Source: Verrucomicrobiota bacterium | GTDB lineage: Bacteria; Verrucomicrobiota; Verrucomicrobiia; Verrucomicrobiales; Verrucomicrobiaceae | Length of the DNA stretch: 60,800 bases | Assembly (NCBI GenBank): GCA_017301975.1 | Contig: JAFLEI010000040.1 | Span: 1 to 60,800, forward strand | Direction: 5' to 3' | Shown: positions 49,310-58,355 of the stretch, piece by piece | Layout of the letters: every line of letters starts with the position of its first letter | Position numbering within the stretch: the first letter of the stretch is position 1 | Program-made: the position numbers and the translations under genes | Notes under the pieces: model-generated | Database searches by the model: none | What the model was told of the DNA's origin: nothing | Seen by the model: the letters and a program-made list of their open reading frames with translations, nothing else

Positions 49310-52300
49310 ATGGCAGTCGAAACCAAGCCTCTTTTCAATCCCGAACTCGTCCGCCAGCAGGTGCATGCCTTCACGCTGCCGGAATCGGTCGAGGCAGCGC
49401 GGCCCCGCCTCCAGCATTGGGCAGACCTCATCTCATCGGGCAAGGCGGATACGTTCAAGGAAACAGCCCTCCTCCCTGAGTTCCTCACCGACATCTTCGG
49501 CCATCTCCTTGGTTACACCGGACCGGCAGGCGCAGGAGACAGCTTCACCCTGCTGCGGGAAACTCATGTCGAGGTGGACGGCCAGTTCGCGGATGCTGCG
49601 CTCGGGCGCTTCACCACCGAGACCAAGAAGTTCATTGTCGCCGTTGAGGGCAAAGGCACACGCGATCCACTGGAGCGCCCCTTTGCCGGCCGCCGCATGT
49701 CTGCCGTAGATCAGGCCTATCGCTACGCCATCAATCTCCCGTGTGACTGGATCATCGTCACCTCCATGCGGGAGACGCGGCTGTATCACAAAGGCTCCAA
49801 CCAGCAGACCTATGAGCGCTTTGAGACCACGCGTCTTGCCAGCGATGCAGCACTGCTGAAACGCTTTGTCTTCCTGCTCGGAGCGGAGCGCGTGGTGCCT
49901 GCGCAGGGTGAGAGCCATCTCAATGCCTTGCTGCGTTCGTCCGAGTCCGCCGGGCGTGAACTGACCAACAAGTTCTACGCGCTCTACGCCGACATCCGCC
50001 AGGAGGTTTTTGGCCGCCTCCGCATCGCCAATGACCAGGTGGACCCGCAGGAAATCCTGCGCTGCACCCAGAAGCTGCTCGACCGCATTCTCTTCTGCTC
50101 CTTCTGCGAAGACCGCGTCCTGCTTCCGCCCAACACCGTCCGTCACGCCTTCGAGCACAACGATCCCTACAATCCCCGGCCCATCTGGGAAAACTTTCGC
50201 GGCCTGTTCCGCTCCGTCGATGTCGGCAATGCCGGGCTGAAGATTCCCGCCTACAACGGCGGCCTCTTTGCACATGACGCGGGTCTGGACACCCTCGCCG
50301 TGCCCGATGAAGTCTGCGCGCTGTTTCGCGATCTCGCCGACTACGATTACCGTCCGGCGCGTGAGATGGCGGAGGCCACTGACACGCAGGAAATCCGTCC
50401 CGTCATCGACGTGGACATTCTCGGCCACATCTTTGAGCAGTCCATCACCGACCTGGAGCGCCTGCGCCAGGAATTGGAGCGCGATGACAGCGCCCTTGTC
50501 GATGACAAGCAGGCAAAGACCCGCCGCAAAAAAGAAGGCGCGTTCTACACCCCCTCCTTCATCACCCGCTACATTGTTGAGCAGACGCTCGGTGCCGTGC
50601 TGGATGCCCGCTTTGAAGCTCTGCGCACCACTGAAGAAACCGCCGCCACCGGCACCGCCAAGAAGACGCTCACCGATCCCAACGCCTACGACCTCCCCGC
50701 GCTCAATGAGCCTCAGCGCAAGGCCCTCATCCGCTTCTGGGAGCAATGGCAGGAGGTCTTAAAGACCCTGCGCATTCTCGACCCCGCCTGTGGTAGCGGT
50801 GCTTTTCTCATCGAGGCCTTCGACCAGCTCCACGCTCACTACGAGGTGTCCAATGCCCGCCTGGAAGAACTGCGCGGTCACCGTACGCTGTTTGATCTCG
50901 ACCGCCAGATTCTCCAGCACAACATCTACGGCGTGGACCTCAACGCCGAGGCCATTCAGATCTGCCAGCTAAGCCTCTGGATCAAAACCGCCGCGCATGG
51001 CAAGCGCCTCACCAGCCTCGACCACAGCATCCGCGAAGGAAACAGCGTCGTCAGCGACTCCACCGTGCATCCCAAGGCCTTCGACTGGCAGGCCGTCTTC
51101 CCCGAAGTCTTCGCACAGGGTGGCTTCGATGTTGTCGTGGGCAATCCACCTTACATTCGGCAGGAATGGATCGCTCCTTATAAGCCCTATTGGGAAAAGC
51201 GCTACCGCACATACCACGGCGTCGCTGACATCTTCGTCTATTTCTTCGAGCAAGGCATCGAACTCCTTCGCCCCGGTGGCCAGTTGGCTTTCATCACCTC
51301 CGGCAGTTGGGTGCGTGGCAACTTCGGCGCGCCATTGCGCAAGTTCCTGTCCACAGATGCACGAATGGTATCCATGGTGGACTTTGGCGAATTTCAGCCT
51401 TTCGAGGATGCCGAAATGATCCGTTGCTCAATCAGTATCGTCTCGAAGGACGCATCCGGTGGTGATATGAAGCTCTTCAAATGGTTGACCAGCGGTCGCC
51501 CACCAGAGACGTTGTCAGATGAAATCGCATCAGCACCAATGGTTCGCACTGAGCGGCTCGGCGAAGGTGCATGGGAACTGGAAGCAGACGATGTTCTCCA
51601 GCTTCGTGGGAAGCTCGCAAGCAATGGGCGGCCGCTCTCTCAGTATCCAGCGAGCCGTATTCTGATGGGGGTCAAACCGGGAACTACCGAAGCTTTTGTT
51701 GTGGACTCCACGACGAAGGAACTACTCATTAAAGGTGACTCTTCGTGCGCGGCCTTGTTTCGCGAGTTCAAACGCGGACAAGACATCCGAAGTTGGCACA
51801 CCGAGGACTCAAACTTATGGGGCATTTCTTTATGTTCCTCGGATCAGCACAAGTGGCCTTGGAGCGATGCGGCTGAACGTGCCGAGTTAATATTTTCCGC
51901 CACATACCCTTCCGTCTATCGGCACATGCAGAAGTTTGAGGGGGCGCTAAAAGGACGAATGGATAACATTAAGTTTTGGTGGGAACTTCGGTCCTGCGCT
52001 TATTGGGAAACTTTCTCTGCGCCAAGAATCATTTGGCCAGACATTACGAACTGTCCACGTTTCGCCATCGATCACTCAGGCAGCTTGATTGGCGACACGT
52101 CCTTCATGGTCCCTAATGATGATGGATTCCTGCTCGGTGTTCTCGCTTCATGGGCAACTTGGTTCTTCATTAGCAAGACTGCCCAGCCTCTCCGGCTTCG
52201 CAGTAACCGCTGGCAATACAGGCTCAAGGCTCAATACATGGAGCACATCCCCATTCCCGATGCTCCCGAGTCAGAAAAGCAGGTCATCGCGGACCTCGCA

Positions 52301-52666
52301 CGGAAATGCAGCACATTCGGTCAGGAGCGTTATCAGGCGCAGATCAAAGTGCAGCGCCGTCTGCTTCAAGCCTTCGCCGGAGACAGCGGCAACCTGTTGA
52401 ACCAAAAGGCCGAAGCGTGGTGGGAACACGATCTCATCCCGCTGGGAGAAGCCTTGAAGCAAAGCTTCAAGCTCCCCTCCAACCCTATGAAGAACCCGCG
52501 AATCGCCGACGAATGGGAATCCTACCTCGTCGAGAAACGCGCCGAGCAAACTCGCCTGACGAATGCCCTTAATGCCCTCGAAGCCGAGATCAACAACCGC
52601 GTCTATCGCCTCTTCGACCTCACCCCAGATGAAATCCACCTTCTGCAAAAGGAAGTGGAGCATTAA
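49310..52666 (+). CDS. Type IIG restriction-modification enzyme (fused endonuclease-adenine methyltransferase)
   Basis: 1118 residues from the ATG at 49310. The N-terminal part shows a PD-(D/E)xK-like nuclease arrangement (VEVDGQFADAALG followed by FIVAVEGKG with E113 and K115). A helical connector precedes the Eco57I-type N6-adenine methyltransferase: the KKEGAFYTPSFITRYIVEQTL entry, motif I DPACGSGAFLIEAF (D491) and motif IV NPPY (N612), then a TaqI-like target recognition region and a helical C terminus (EAEINNRVYRLFDLTPDEIHLLQKEV). One polypeptide would methylate and cleave DNA and would protect the cell against foreign DNA. No separate methyltransferase or specificity subunit lies beside it. 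An earlier in-frame start (49220) would cross the two hairpins and is not favoured. Confidence 0.9.
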   Translation: MAVETKPLFNPELVRQQVHAFTLPESVEAARPRLQHWADLISSGKADTFKETALLPEFLTDIFGHLLGYTGPAGAGDSFTLLRETHVEVDGQFADAALGRFTTETKKFIVAVEGKGTRDPLERPFAGRRMSAVDQAYRYAINLPCDWIIVTSMRETRLYHKGSNQQTYERFETTRLASDAALLKRFVFLLGAERVVPAQGESHLNALLRSSESAGRELTNKFYALYADIRQEVFGRLRIANDQVDPQEILRCTQKLLDRILFCSFCEDRVLLPPNTVRHAFEHNDPYNPRPIWENFRGLFRSVDVGNAGLKIPAYNGGLFAHDAGLDTLAVPDEVCALFRDLADYDYRPAREMAEATDTQEIRPVIDVDILGHIFEQSITDLERLRQELERDDSALVDDKQAKTRRKKEGAFYTPSFITRYIVEQTLGAVLDARFEALRTTEETAATGTAKKTLTDPNAYDLPALNEPQRKALIRFWEQWQEVLKTLRILDPACGSGAFLIEAFDQLHAHYEVSNARLEELRGHRTLFDLDRQILQHNIYGVDLNAEAIQICQLSLWIKTAAHGKRLTSLDHSIREGNSVVSDSTVHPKAFDWQAVFPEVFAQGGFDVVVGNPPYIRQEWIAPYKPYWEKRYRTYHGVADIFVYFFEQGIELLRPGGQLAFITSGSWVRGNFGAPLRKFLSTDARMVSMVDFGEFQPFEDAEMIRCSISIVSKDASGGDMKLFKWLTSGRPPETLSDEIASAPMVRTERLGEGAWELEADDVLQLRGKLASNGRPLSQYPASRILMGVKPGTTEAFVVDSTTKELLIKGDSSCAALFREFKRGQDIRSWHTEDSNLWGISLCSSDQHKWPWSDAAERAELIFSATYPSVYRHMQKFEGALKGRMDNIKFWWELRSCAYWETFSAPRIIWPDITNCPRFAIDHSGSLIGDTSFMVPNDDGFLLGVLASWATWFFISKTAQPLRLRSNRWQYRLKAQYMEHIPIPDAPESEKQVIADLARKCSTFGQERYQAQIKVQRRLLQAFAGDSGNLLNQKAEAWWEHDLIPLGEALKQSFKLPSNPMKNPRIADEWESYLVEKRAEQTRLTNALNALEAEINNRVYRLFDLTPDEIHLLQKEVEH

Positions 52667-52881
52667 AACCAATCATGATCAACAAAGCCAAAGCTCTCTG
52701 GACCAAGGACTTGCAAGAGCACCTGGCAATGCGCCATTAGGTTGATCCCATCCCTGAACGGGACAGCCTGACGCCCATTCAGGAACAGCAGTGCCGCATC
52801 AGTATGAGAATCAGGAATCACTCTGGGGTAAAGACCCCATTGCAACAGGGCTGCTGACTTTGGAACGTGCCTCACATTCCC

Positions 52882-53253
52882 ATGAAAACGAGCAAAAGCA
52901 CTCCGGACGCCAGCAGTCGGAAAAGCGCAAAAGTTCCCCCAAAGACCACAGGTTCAAAGAGTCTTAAACCACCCCCAAGTGTCAAAAACTCCCCAGGCCC
53001 CAAGGCGAAACCTCGAACTTATGGAGTGCAGAACCCCAAATCTTCCCCGGCCCGCAAAGCCAAAGCCTTGCCGCCGGGAGCCGATGCACCCCAGGACAAT
53101 GCCACGCAGCCTGTGACCCACCCAGTGGAAGCGATTCGTGCCAGAGCCTACCTGAATTATCAAAAGCGTGGATCCGAAGACGGTGATCATACGGACGACT
53201 GGTTGCGCGCCGAAGCAGAACTGACCGCTGAGCGGCAACTTGTAAGTGCATGA
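52882..53253 (+). CDS. DUF2934 protein with basic low-complexity N terminus
   Basis: 123 residues from the ATG at 52882. Residues 1-75 are lysine/proline/serine-rich and low in complexity (KSTPDASSRKSAKVPPK), as in DNA-binding tails. The C-terminal 35 residues are a DUF2934 domain (IRARAYLNYQKRGSEDGDHTDDWLRAEAEL), a short helical motif of unknown function found near regulatory or stress genes. A GTG at 52867 could add five residues. It lies in a loose region between the restriction enzyme and small unknown genes. The gap before it (52667-52881) holds only a 21-residue frame at 52675 that runs into a stop and then continues open, perhaps a gene remnant. Confidence 0.65.
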   Translation: MKTSKSTPDASSRKSAKVPPKTTGSKSLKPPPSVKNSPGPKAKPRTYGVQNPKSSPARKAKALPPGADAPQDNATQPVTHPVEAIRARAYLNYQKRGSEDGDHTDDWLRAEAELTAERQLVSA

Positions 53254-53288
53254 GTGGATCTGGTTCATGCATGAGCGGATCTTGCTCT
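53247..53288. repeat. Imperfect 21-bp tandem repeat, two copies
   Basis: TGCATGAGTGGATCTGGTTC (from 53247) and TGCATGAGCGGATCTTGCTC (from 53268) are adjacent 21-bp units with four differences; the first overlaps the DUF2934 stop. It might be a binding site pair or a replication-slippage product. Confidence 0.5.
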
Positions 53289-53370
53289 TGCTTGCAGTCG
53301 CTCGTATGAAGGGCCATTATCTTAGTCCTCCGGCGCGGAGTTACACGTCAATGGAAACCAACCAACCACC

Positions 53371-53691
53371 ATGGACAAGCAATCAGCATTGAGAGCACTT
53401 CATGTAATCGATTCGGTGATTTACAGCACTGATCGCAAGGAATTATGCAATGGTGAATTCGCTGAACTTCAAAGTGCGTGCGCAAGCTTGCTGAGCAGCG
53501 TCAAGAACAATGCATTTGCAGCGGAGAAGGCAGCTTGGATGGTCGAAGTCATAAAGGCTGCTATGATTGGAAGAAGCTCCAATCTTTGCAGCAGTAAAGA
53601 AGCCATTCTAGATTGCGGAACATCCCTTGCGTTGTTCATCGAGGGGCTACCTGACTCCGTTCAGTACGCCGGCAACTTGACAGTATCATGA
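53371..53691 (+). CDS. Hypothetical protein, 106 residues
   Basis: A soluble, mostly helical protein with four cysteines (MDKQSALRALHVIDSVIYS at the start; SLALFIEGLPDSVQYAG near the end). Base composition and codon use are visibly more AT-rich than in the neighbouring sulfatase or cytochrome genes, suggesting recent transfer. No signal peptide, membrane segment or family was recognised. The reading frame has normal amino acid composition and no equally good competing frame. It may form a unit with the DUF2934 gene, which ends 117 bp upstream. Confidence 0.55.
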   Translation: MDKQSALRALHVIDSVIYSTDRKELCNGEFAELQSACASLLSSVKNNAFAAEKAAWMVEVIKAAMIGRSSNLCSSKEAILDCGTSLALFIEGLPDSVQYAGNLTVS

Positions 53692-54320
53692 AGCCACCAT
53701 GAACATCCGCCATCCGAACCCTGACTGCCCCATGGCATGCGCCTTTCGCAACAATGCCCAGTGCGTGTGCAATCTCATCTCCGTGTCTGGTGAAAATTCA
53801 CCCATCTCGTACGGGCTGCGCATCGGGCTCGGAAATTTTTATGGCAGTCGGTCCATGCCGCCCTGCGTGCGCGGCACCATCGGCTCCGCCTACTGGTCCG
53901 TTGGCGGTGATTCAGAAAACGTCCCGCATCAAGGAGCGCCTGTCCCCGTCGCGGAAGCGGGGGTGTAGGCGTACAACCCGTCGCGACAGTCCTCACTTGG
54001 GCCAGTTTCATGGAGGAACCTCTTATGTCTGCACAGACCTGGGCGCTTTTCTTTCTGTACTCTTGCACCGTTTCCGAGATGGGCGCAGCCGAAGATCAAG
54101 CATCCAGGCCTGGCTGCCATCATCTCAATGGTCGTGATCGCGCTGCAGCCAGCTAAGATCTCCGTCATGACCAGCGTTGGCTGGCGGGTGGAGACGTTGC
54201 CCTGATAGATTGGTGGCTCAATGTCGCGACTGCGGCTGGCTGCATTGCAATCCTTACGGTTGTACAAGCAGATTAATGATCTGGCGTGGGCTGGAAACTC
54301 TTCCACGTTAGACCCCACCT
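53692..54320. other. Poorly coding gap, probable gene debris
   Basis: About 630 bp between the 106-residue protein and the SIMPL gene. A frame at 53699-53968 is open but its translation, rich in Cys, Pro and Gly, has no protein-like pattern. From 54010/54025 a frame with a strong ribosome-binding site starts and appears broken (see the separate entry). Nothing else was recognised. Confidence 0.45.
54025..54276 (+). pseudogene. Possible frameshifted small membrane protein gene
   Basis: An ATG at 54025 has an unusually strong ribosome-binding site (GGAGGA, 8 nt upstream). The straight frame gives 43 residues (MSAQTWALFFLYSCTV...). Moving to the next frame gives a hydrophobic stretch (HPGLAAIISMVVIALQPAKIS), and a further shift gives a second one (DWWLNVATAAGCIAILTVVQAD) ending at TAA 54274-54276. 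Read together they look like a two-helix membrane protein with two frameshifts. Decay or sequencing error could explain it; no family was recognised. Confidence 0.3.
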
Positions 54321-54965
54321 ATGAAACCCAATCCTCCTCTCATTCGCGTCCAAGGCAGCGGCCAGGTGGCATCCACCCCGGACACGGTCATTCTCGGTCT
54401 GGAGCTGATCAGTGAACACCGCGACTATGGTAAGGCCATGGCAGACGCCGCCCGCAAGCTGGAGCTTCTGCGTGCCGCACTGCCCAAGGCTGACCTGACC
54501 ACCGAACAACTCAAAACCGAATCCTTCAACGTGGGCGTAGAGCGTGACTACGATGCAGGCACTTACACCTTCCGTGCCTACAGCGTGAAGCATCATCTGA
54601 GTCTGCGGCTTCCCTTTGATCCGACTCACTTGGGACGGGTGCTCGCCGCTGTGACCGCCTCCAACGCCAAGGCGAATCTCTCGCTGAGCTTCACAGTGGC
54701 CGACGCCGAGGCGGTGAAGCGCCGAGTGCTGGAAGCCGCCGTGAGCAACGCCCGCAGCCGCGCGGAGGTGATCGCCACCGCAGCAGGTCAGAAGCTCGGA
54801 GCCATCCATGGCGTCGAATACGGCCACACAGAGATCTTGATCCGCTCGACAATGCATGAGCTGAGCGAAGCCTGCGAATCACCCGGGATGGATATGGACC
54901 TCAACCCCGCTGACATTGAGACTGAAGACACGGTGCTGGTGGCGTGGGAGCTGGAGGCTGGATGA
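54321..54965 (+). CDS. SIMPL (DUF541) domain protein
   Basis: 214 residues matching the SIMPL/DUF541 family: IRVQGSGQVASTPDTVILGLELISEHRDYGKAMADAARKL at the N terminus, LKTESFNVGVERDY, YRAYSVKHHLSLRL-type strand, and RAEVIATAAGQKLGAI. Typical members (for example YggE) are periplasmic oligomeric proteins linked to stress. This copy has no signal peptide, so it may be cytoplasmic. It starts shortly after the debris at 54276 and is convergent with the large minus-strand cytochrome gene that ends at 55017. Confidence 0.8.
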   Translation: MKPNPPLIRVQGSGQVASTPDTVILGLELISEHRDYGKAMADAARKLELLRAALPKADLTTEQLKTESFNVGVERDYDAGTYTFRAYSVKHHLSLRLPFDPTHLGRVLAAVTASNAKANLSLSFTVADAEAVKRRVLEAAVSNARSRAEVIATAAGQKLGAIHGVEYGHTEILIRSTMHELSEACESPGMDMDLNPADIETEDTVLVAWELEAG

Positions 54966-54970
54966 AGAAC

Positions 54971-54986
54971 GTGGACTTTTGTCCAC
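54971..54986. terminator. Hairpin between convergent genes
   Basis: GTGGAC-TTTT-GTCCAC is a perfect 6-bp stem with a T4 loop, placed in the 51-bp gap between the stops of the convergent SIMPL and DUF1592-type genes. A T tract is missing on both sides, so termination is only plausible from position. Confidence 0.4.
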
Positions 54987-55016
54987 AGCGATGGATCGCG
55001 TTATATGGCGGATCTA

Positions 55017-58000
55017 TCACGGCTGCCCGGCCACTGCAGGCTCCTGACGCCGGTTCAGAAACTGGCGGCTGCGCACGACTTCGAGCACGGCTGCGGAGAA
55101 CTTGCTGCTGTTCTGACTGAGGGCGGTCTGCATCTGTACAAGGAGCGCTTTGTCGCTGGGCATGGTCTGGCGGCCGAGCGCGTAGCCGAGGAGTTTGCGG
55201 CAGAACTGCGTGGTGAAGCTGGCCTGGTTTTTTGTGAGGTAGTCGCGCAGACCGGCGAGTCCGTGAAACTGGGTGCCGTCTTTGAGCACGCCGGTGTCGT
55301 CGATCTTGCCGCCGGTTTCATCCGCCATGCGGAAGCGGCCGATGGGATCGAAGCTTTCGAGTGCGAAGCCGAGCGGATCAATGCGGTCATGACAGACCGA
55401 GCAGGCCTTGTCAGCGCGGTGCTGCATCAAGGCCTCACGCAACGAAGACGGCTTCACGGCGCTGTCTGGCAGCTTGGGAACATTGGGCGGTGGCGGTGGT
55501 GAGCTGAAGCCGAGCACGACCTGATAGAGGTAGTCCCCGCGAAGCACCGGGCTGGTGCGATTTGGACGGGAGGTCTTGGTCAAAATGGCTCCCATACCGA
55601 GAAGGCCGCCGCGATGCTGCTGAGCGACTTTGATTTCACGAAACTCACCGCCGGTGACCCCGGGAACGCCGTAAAATTTGGCGAGGCGCTGGTTGAGGAA
55701 CGTATAGTCGCCACTGATGATGTCGCCGACGCTGCGGTCATCGCGCACCAGATGTGCGAAGAACTCGGTGGCCTCGCGCTGCATGTCGTGGCGAATGTCG
55801 GTGGTGAATTCAGGATACTTTTTTTCATCCACCGTGCTGGCTTCATCGAAGCCGCTGAACTTGAGCCACTGCCCGGCGAATTCCTTCGCCAGGGCGCTTG
55901 CTTTCGGATCACGCAGCATGCGTTTTGTCTGCGCAGCGAGGACTTCGGGCTTTAAGAGGCTGCCGTCATCGGCGCACCTGCGCAGTTCCTCATCCGGCTG
56001 CGACGCCCACAGAAAATAGCTCAGCCGCGAGGCCGCCTCATGCACGCTGAGCGGCACGTCCCCCCCTGCGGCGGTGATGGAGGGAAGTGTTTCAGCTTTG
56101 AACAAAAAGTTCGGCGAGACCAGCACTCGCACGATCACCTCTCTCGCGGCGGACTCGCGATCACGCTCCTGCCCGCGCACGTCGAAATACAGCGCATCGA
56201 GCTTCCGCGCCTCCTCTTCGCCCAGGGGGCGGCGCCAAGCGCTCCGCGCGAACTCGCGCAGGTGCCGTAGCAGCGCGCCATCGTACTCGGCCTCCTGCTC
56301 CTTGTTGAGCGTGGGGCTCGCGACCAGGCTCCAGTCATGCCGCATCTGCGCGAGGTCGTTTTTGTCCTTCTCGCCGAGTAACTGCCCGAGCTGCTCGTCA
56401 TTGAAATAGTACACGCCGATGCCGGGCGAGTTGCGGTAGATGTTTTCGGCGATGATCTGCAACCGGCGTTCTAGCATGTCTGGAAAGGCCTGCTCCATTG
56501 AGATGAACTCGCCCATGGTCCGCATCGCGGCAGGCGTGCCACGTTTCAAAACGGTCAGCACCCCCGGCATGACCTGCGTCACGTCACGCGGCTTGTCCAT
56601 CGAGATCGTCCACTGGATGGTGGCCTCTTCGACTTCGGGATTCTCCATGTCCAGGCGCGTGCCCACCTTAAGCCAGTGCGCGCCTTCGGGCAGCGGCAAG
56701 GTGCACACCGTGGGCGCCGCAAAGGCGAGCGTGTCTGGCGCGATCTGGCGTCCCGGCTGCGGGTGAATGCCGTAGGTGGCGCGCATCTTTTCCAGCTCGG
56801 CGATGCGGGCCTTCAACGCATCGAGATCCGGTGGCCCAGGTGTGGCCGCAGCGTGCTTGCGTTTTTCATCGAGTGTCTTGTTCAGCCAGTCGAAGTAGTT
56901 GAGCTTCTGATTGCCCACGCTCACCTCGATGGAAGTCACCAGCGCGATGTCGCCTTTGCTGCCATCGCCAATGTCGCCAAAGCAAAGGTAGGCCTGTGAT
57001 TTGCCGCCCACCGCAGCCTGCATCGGGTACGGCTGGATGCCGTCGCTGTCCTGCTGGTGGCGCTGCACGCCCTCGCCGGGCTTCTTCGGATTGTTCCATG
57101 AAAGCAGATCCGCCTGGATGGCATTGATCCGCTCATGCGCCACCGTTTCATCCGCAGGCAGCGCCCGCCATGCCACACGCGTGAGATCCAGAAAGCGCGA
57201 CTTGGGTTCCGTGTTGTTCAGGTGCTTCCACCAGTTGGCCAGGAAATGCACATCAAGCTTCGACTCCCGCGCCAACTGCTCCAGCGACACACTGTGGTAC
57301 CGGTGCCTCCAGCAGGCGAGCATGTAATCGGTCTCGCGCTTGTCATCGAAGTCCTTCGGCAGATGAGGGGCAGACTTCTGCTGATACCACACATACAGCC
57401 CCTGCTGCGCCTGCGTCTTCACCTGCTCCGGCCCGCGCAGGCCGATGCGCTGCGCATGGAAGACGATGCCGGTGCCCGGCATGACGGTGGCGTGGTCTGC
57501 CAGCATGCGCGCGGCGGCGAAGTACTTGATGATCGCCGCCGGGCTGGTGAACAGCACATCGCCCGTATTGGTAAAACCTTCGCCACCACCGCCGTCGGTT
57601 TGAAACTCACGCGCCAGCCCATAGTCGTGGCCTGTCAGGTCACGGATGGTGCAGTCATACTCCGCATTCGTCAGCCGCCGCATCGTCACGGGGCCGGGAT
57701 CACCCGCATGGGTCGTGGCTAGAGCATCGAGTGAATGCGTGACCCAGCCCGTGATGGACGCTTGCTCTTCTGGAGTGAGCGCCTTGGCCTTCTTCGGTGG
57801 CATGTCCCCGCCTGCGATGGAGTCCTTCACCTTCGTCCAGATTTCGTACTCGGATGCCAGCTTGGGATCCGCGGCGAGCCGCTTCAGATCCACGTCCCCC
57901 TTTGTCTTTTCACCGCCATGGCAGGCGTAGCACTTCGCTGCCAGCAGCGGCTCCACGGACTTCCATTCCGTAGCGGCGTTGGAAATCGACATGGCGGCGA

Positions 58001-58040
58001 AAAAGGCAGCCAGGCGCAGATGGCGGAAACTCTGAGGCAT
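55017..58040 (-). CDS. DUF1587/DUF1592/DUF1595/DUF1588/DUF1585 planctomycete cytochrome c protein
   Basis: 1007 residues, a full-length member with a signal peptide (LRLAAFFAAMSISNAATEW), heme motif CYACHGGE near residue 37 and ligand GGDMPPKKAKALT, DUF1587 (MRRLTNAEYDCTIRDLTGHD near 120), long central region, DUF1595/DUF1592 (SAWRRPLGEEEARKLDALY, EAASRLSYFLWASQPDEELRRCADDGSL, FAGQWLKFSGFD), DUF1588 (GGLLGMGAILTKTSRPNRTSPVLRGDYL, CSVCHDRIDPLGFALESFDPIGRFR) and DUF1585 at the end (LLVQMQTALSQNSSKFSAAVLEVVRSRQFLNRR). It is transcribed alone: its normal DUF1552 partner is not adjacent, the only one in the window being at 10852. No motif A or B was found upstream, so it lies outside the two proposed regulons. 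Confidence 0.9.
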   Translation of the reverse strand: MPQSFRHLRLAAFFAAMSISNAATEWKSVEPLLAAKCYACHGGEKTKGDVDLKRLAADPKLASEYEIWTKVKDSIAGGDMPPKKAKALTPEEQASITGWVTHSLDALATTHAGDPGPVTMRRLTNAEYDCTIRDLTGHDYGLAREFQTDGGGGEGFTNTGDVLFTSPAAIIKYFAAARMLADHATVMPGTGIVFHAQRIGLRGPEQVKTQAQQGLYVWYQQKSAPHLPKDFDDKRETDYMLACWRHRYHSVSLEQLARESKLDVHFLANWWKHLNNTEPKSRFLDLTRVAWRALPADETVAHERINAIQADLLSWNNPKKPGEGVQRHQQDSDGIQPYPMQAAVGGKSQAYLCFGDIGDGSKGDIALVTSIEVSVGNQKLNYFDWLNKTLDEKRKHAAATPGPPDLDALKARIAELEKMRATYGIHPQPGRQIAPDTLAFAAPTVCTLPLPEGAHWLKVGTRLDMENPEVEEATIQWTISMDKPRDVTQVMPGVLTVLKRGTPAAMRTMGEFISMEQAFPDMLERRLQIIAENIYRNSPGIGVYYFNDEQLGQLLGEKDKNDLAQMRHDWSLVASPTLNKEQEAEYDGALLRHLREFARSAWRRPLGEEEARKLDALYFDVRGQERDRESAAREVIVRVLVSPNFLFKAETLPSITAAGGDVPLSVHEAASRLSYFLWASQPDEELRRCADDGSLLKPEVLAAQTKRMLRDPKASALAKEFAGQWLKFSGFDEASTVDEKKYPEFTTDIRHDMQREATEFFAHLVRDDRSVGDIISGDYTFLNQRLAKFYGVPGVTGGEFREIKVAQQHRGGLLGMGAILTKTSRPNRTSPVLRGDYLYQVVLGFSSPPPPPNVPKLPDSAVKPSSLREALMQHRADKACSVCHDRIDPLGFALESFDPIGRFRMADETGGKIDDTGVLKDGTQFHGLAGLRDYLTKNQASFTTQFCRKLLGYALGRQTMPSDKALLVQMQTALSQNSSKFSAAVLEVVRSRQFLNRRQEPAVAGQP

Positions 58041-58196
58041 TTTCGGAAGGAACGGACTCCATTACTGCTATTAAATCCTTTCCGCCACCCTGGTTCCGAA
58101 AATCAGCGTTCGTGAAAATGGAGTCAGGCACTTTCTTGACAACCTCAGGACAGTGCCTTTGCCAGCAAGGCGCGGCGGAGTGGCGCTGTCGGCTGG

Positions 58197-58355
58197 TCAC
58201 AGGGCATAATCGAAGCTATTCGATTTTTCAATTATTTGCCCGCCCTGGTGGCTCATGTCAGTAAAGTTCAATGCTAAATCCTGAACTGCCCAGCCCGCCG
58301 CAGCCAGCATGTCGTCGATGTTTGCACGGGCTTGTTTTTCCGGGAGGTCAGGCAT
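58197..58355 (-). pseudogene. N-terminal remnant of a type I restriction (HsdR-like) subunit
   Basis: A 52-residue frame on the minus strand begins MPDLPEKQARANIDDMLAAAGWAVQDLALNF when read in two pieces (MPDLPEKQARANIDDMLAAA, then GWAVQDLALNF). This closely follows the start of EcoEI/HsdR-type restriction subunits (consensus like ARxNIDxLLxxAGWxVQD). Similarity fades after about residue 32 and a stop follows, so the rest of the gene of several kilobases is missing. It looks like a deletion scar of a type I restriction locus. The surrounding 58041-58548 has no other gene. Confidence 0.45.

Noticed and set aside
53699..53968. 89-residue Cys/Pro/Gly-rich frame
   Set aside because: No signal peptide, domain or repeat; a second overlapping frame is equally long; probably debris.
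55005..55502. 165-residue plus-strand frame and others opposite the DUF1592-type gene
   Set aside because: They are shadows of a gene with heme motifs and complete domain order on the minus strand.
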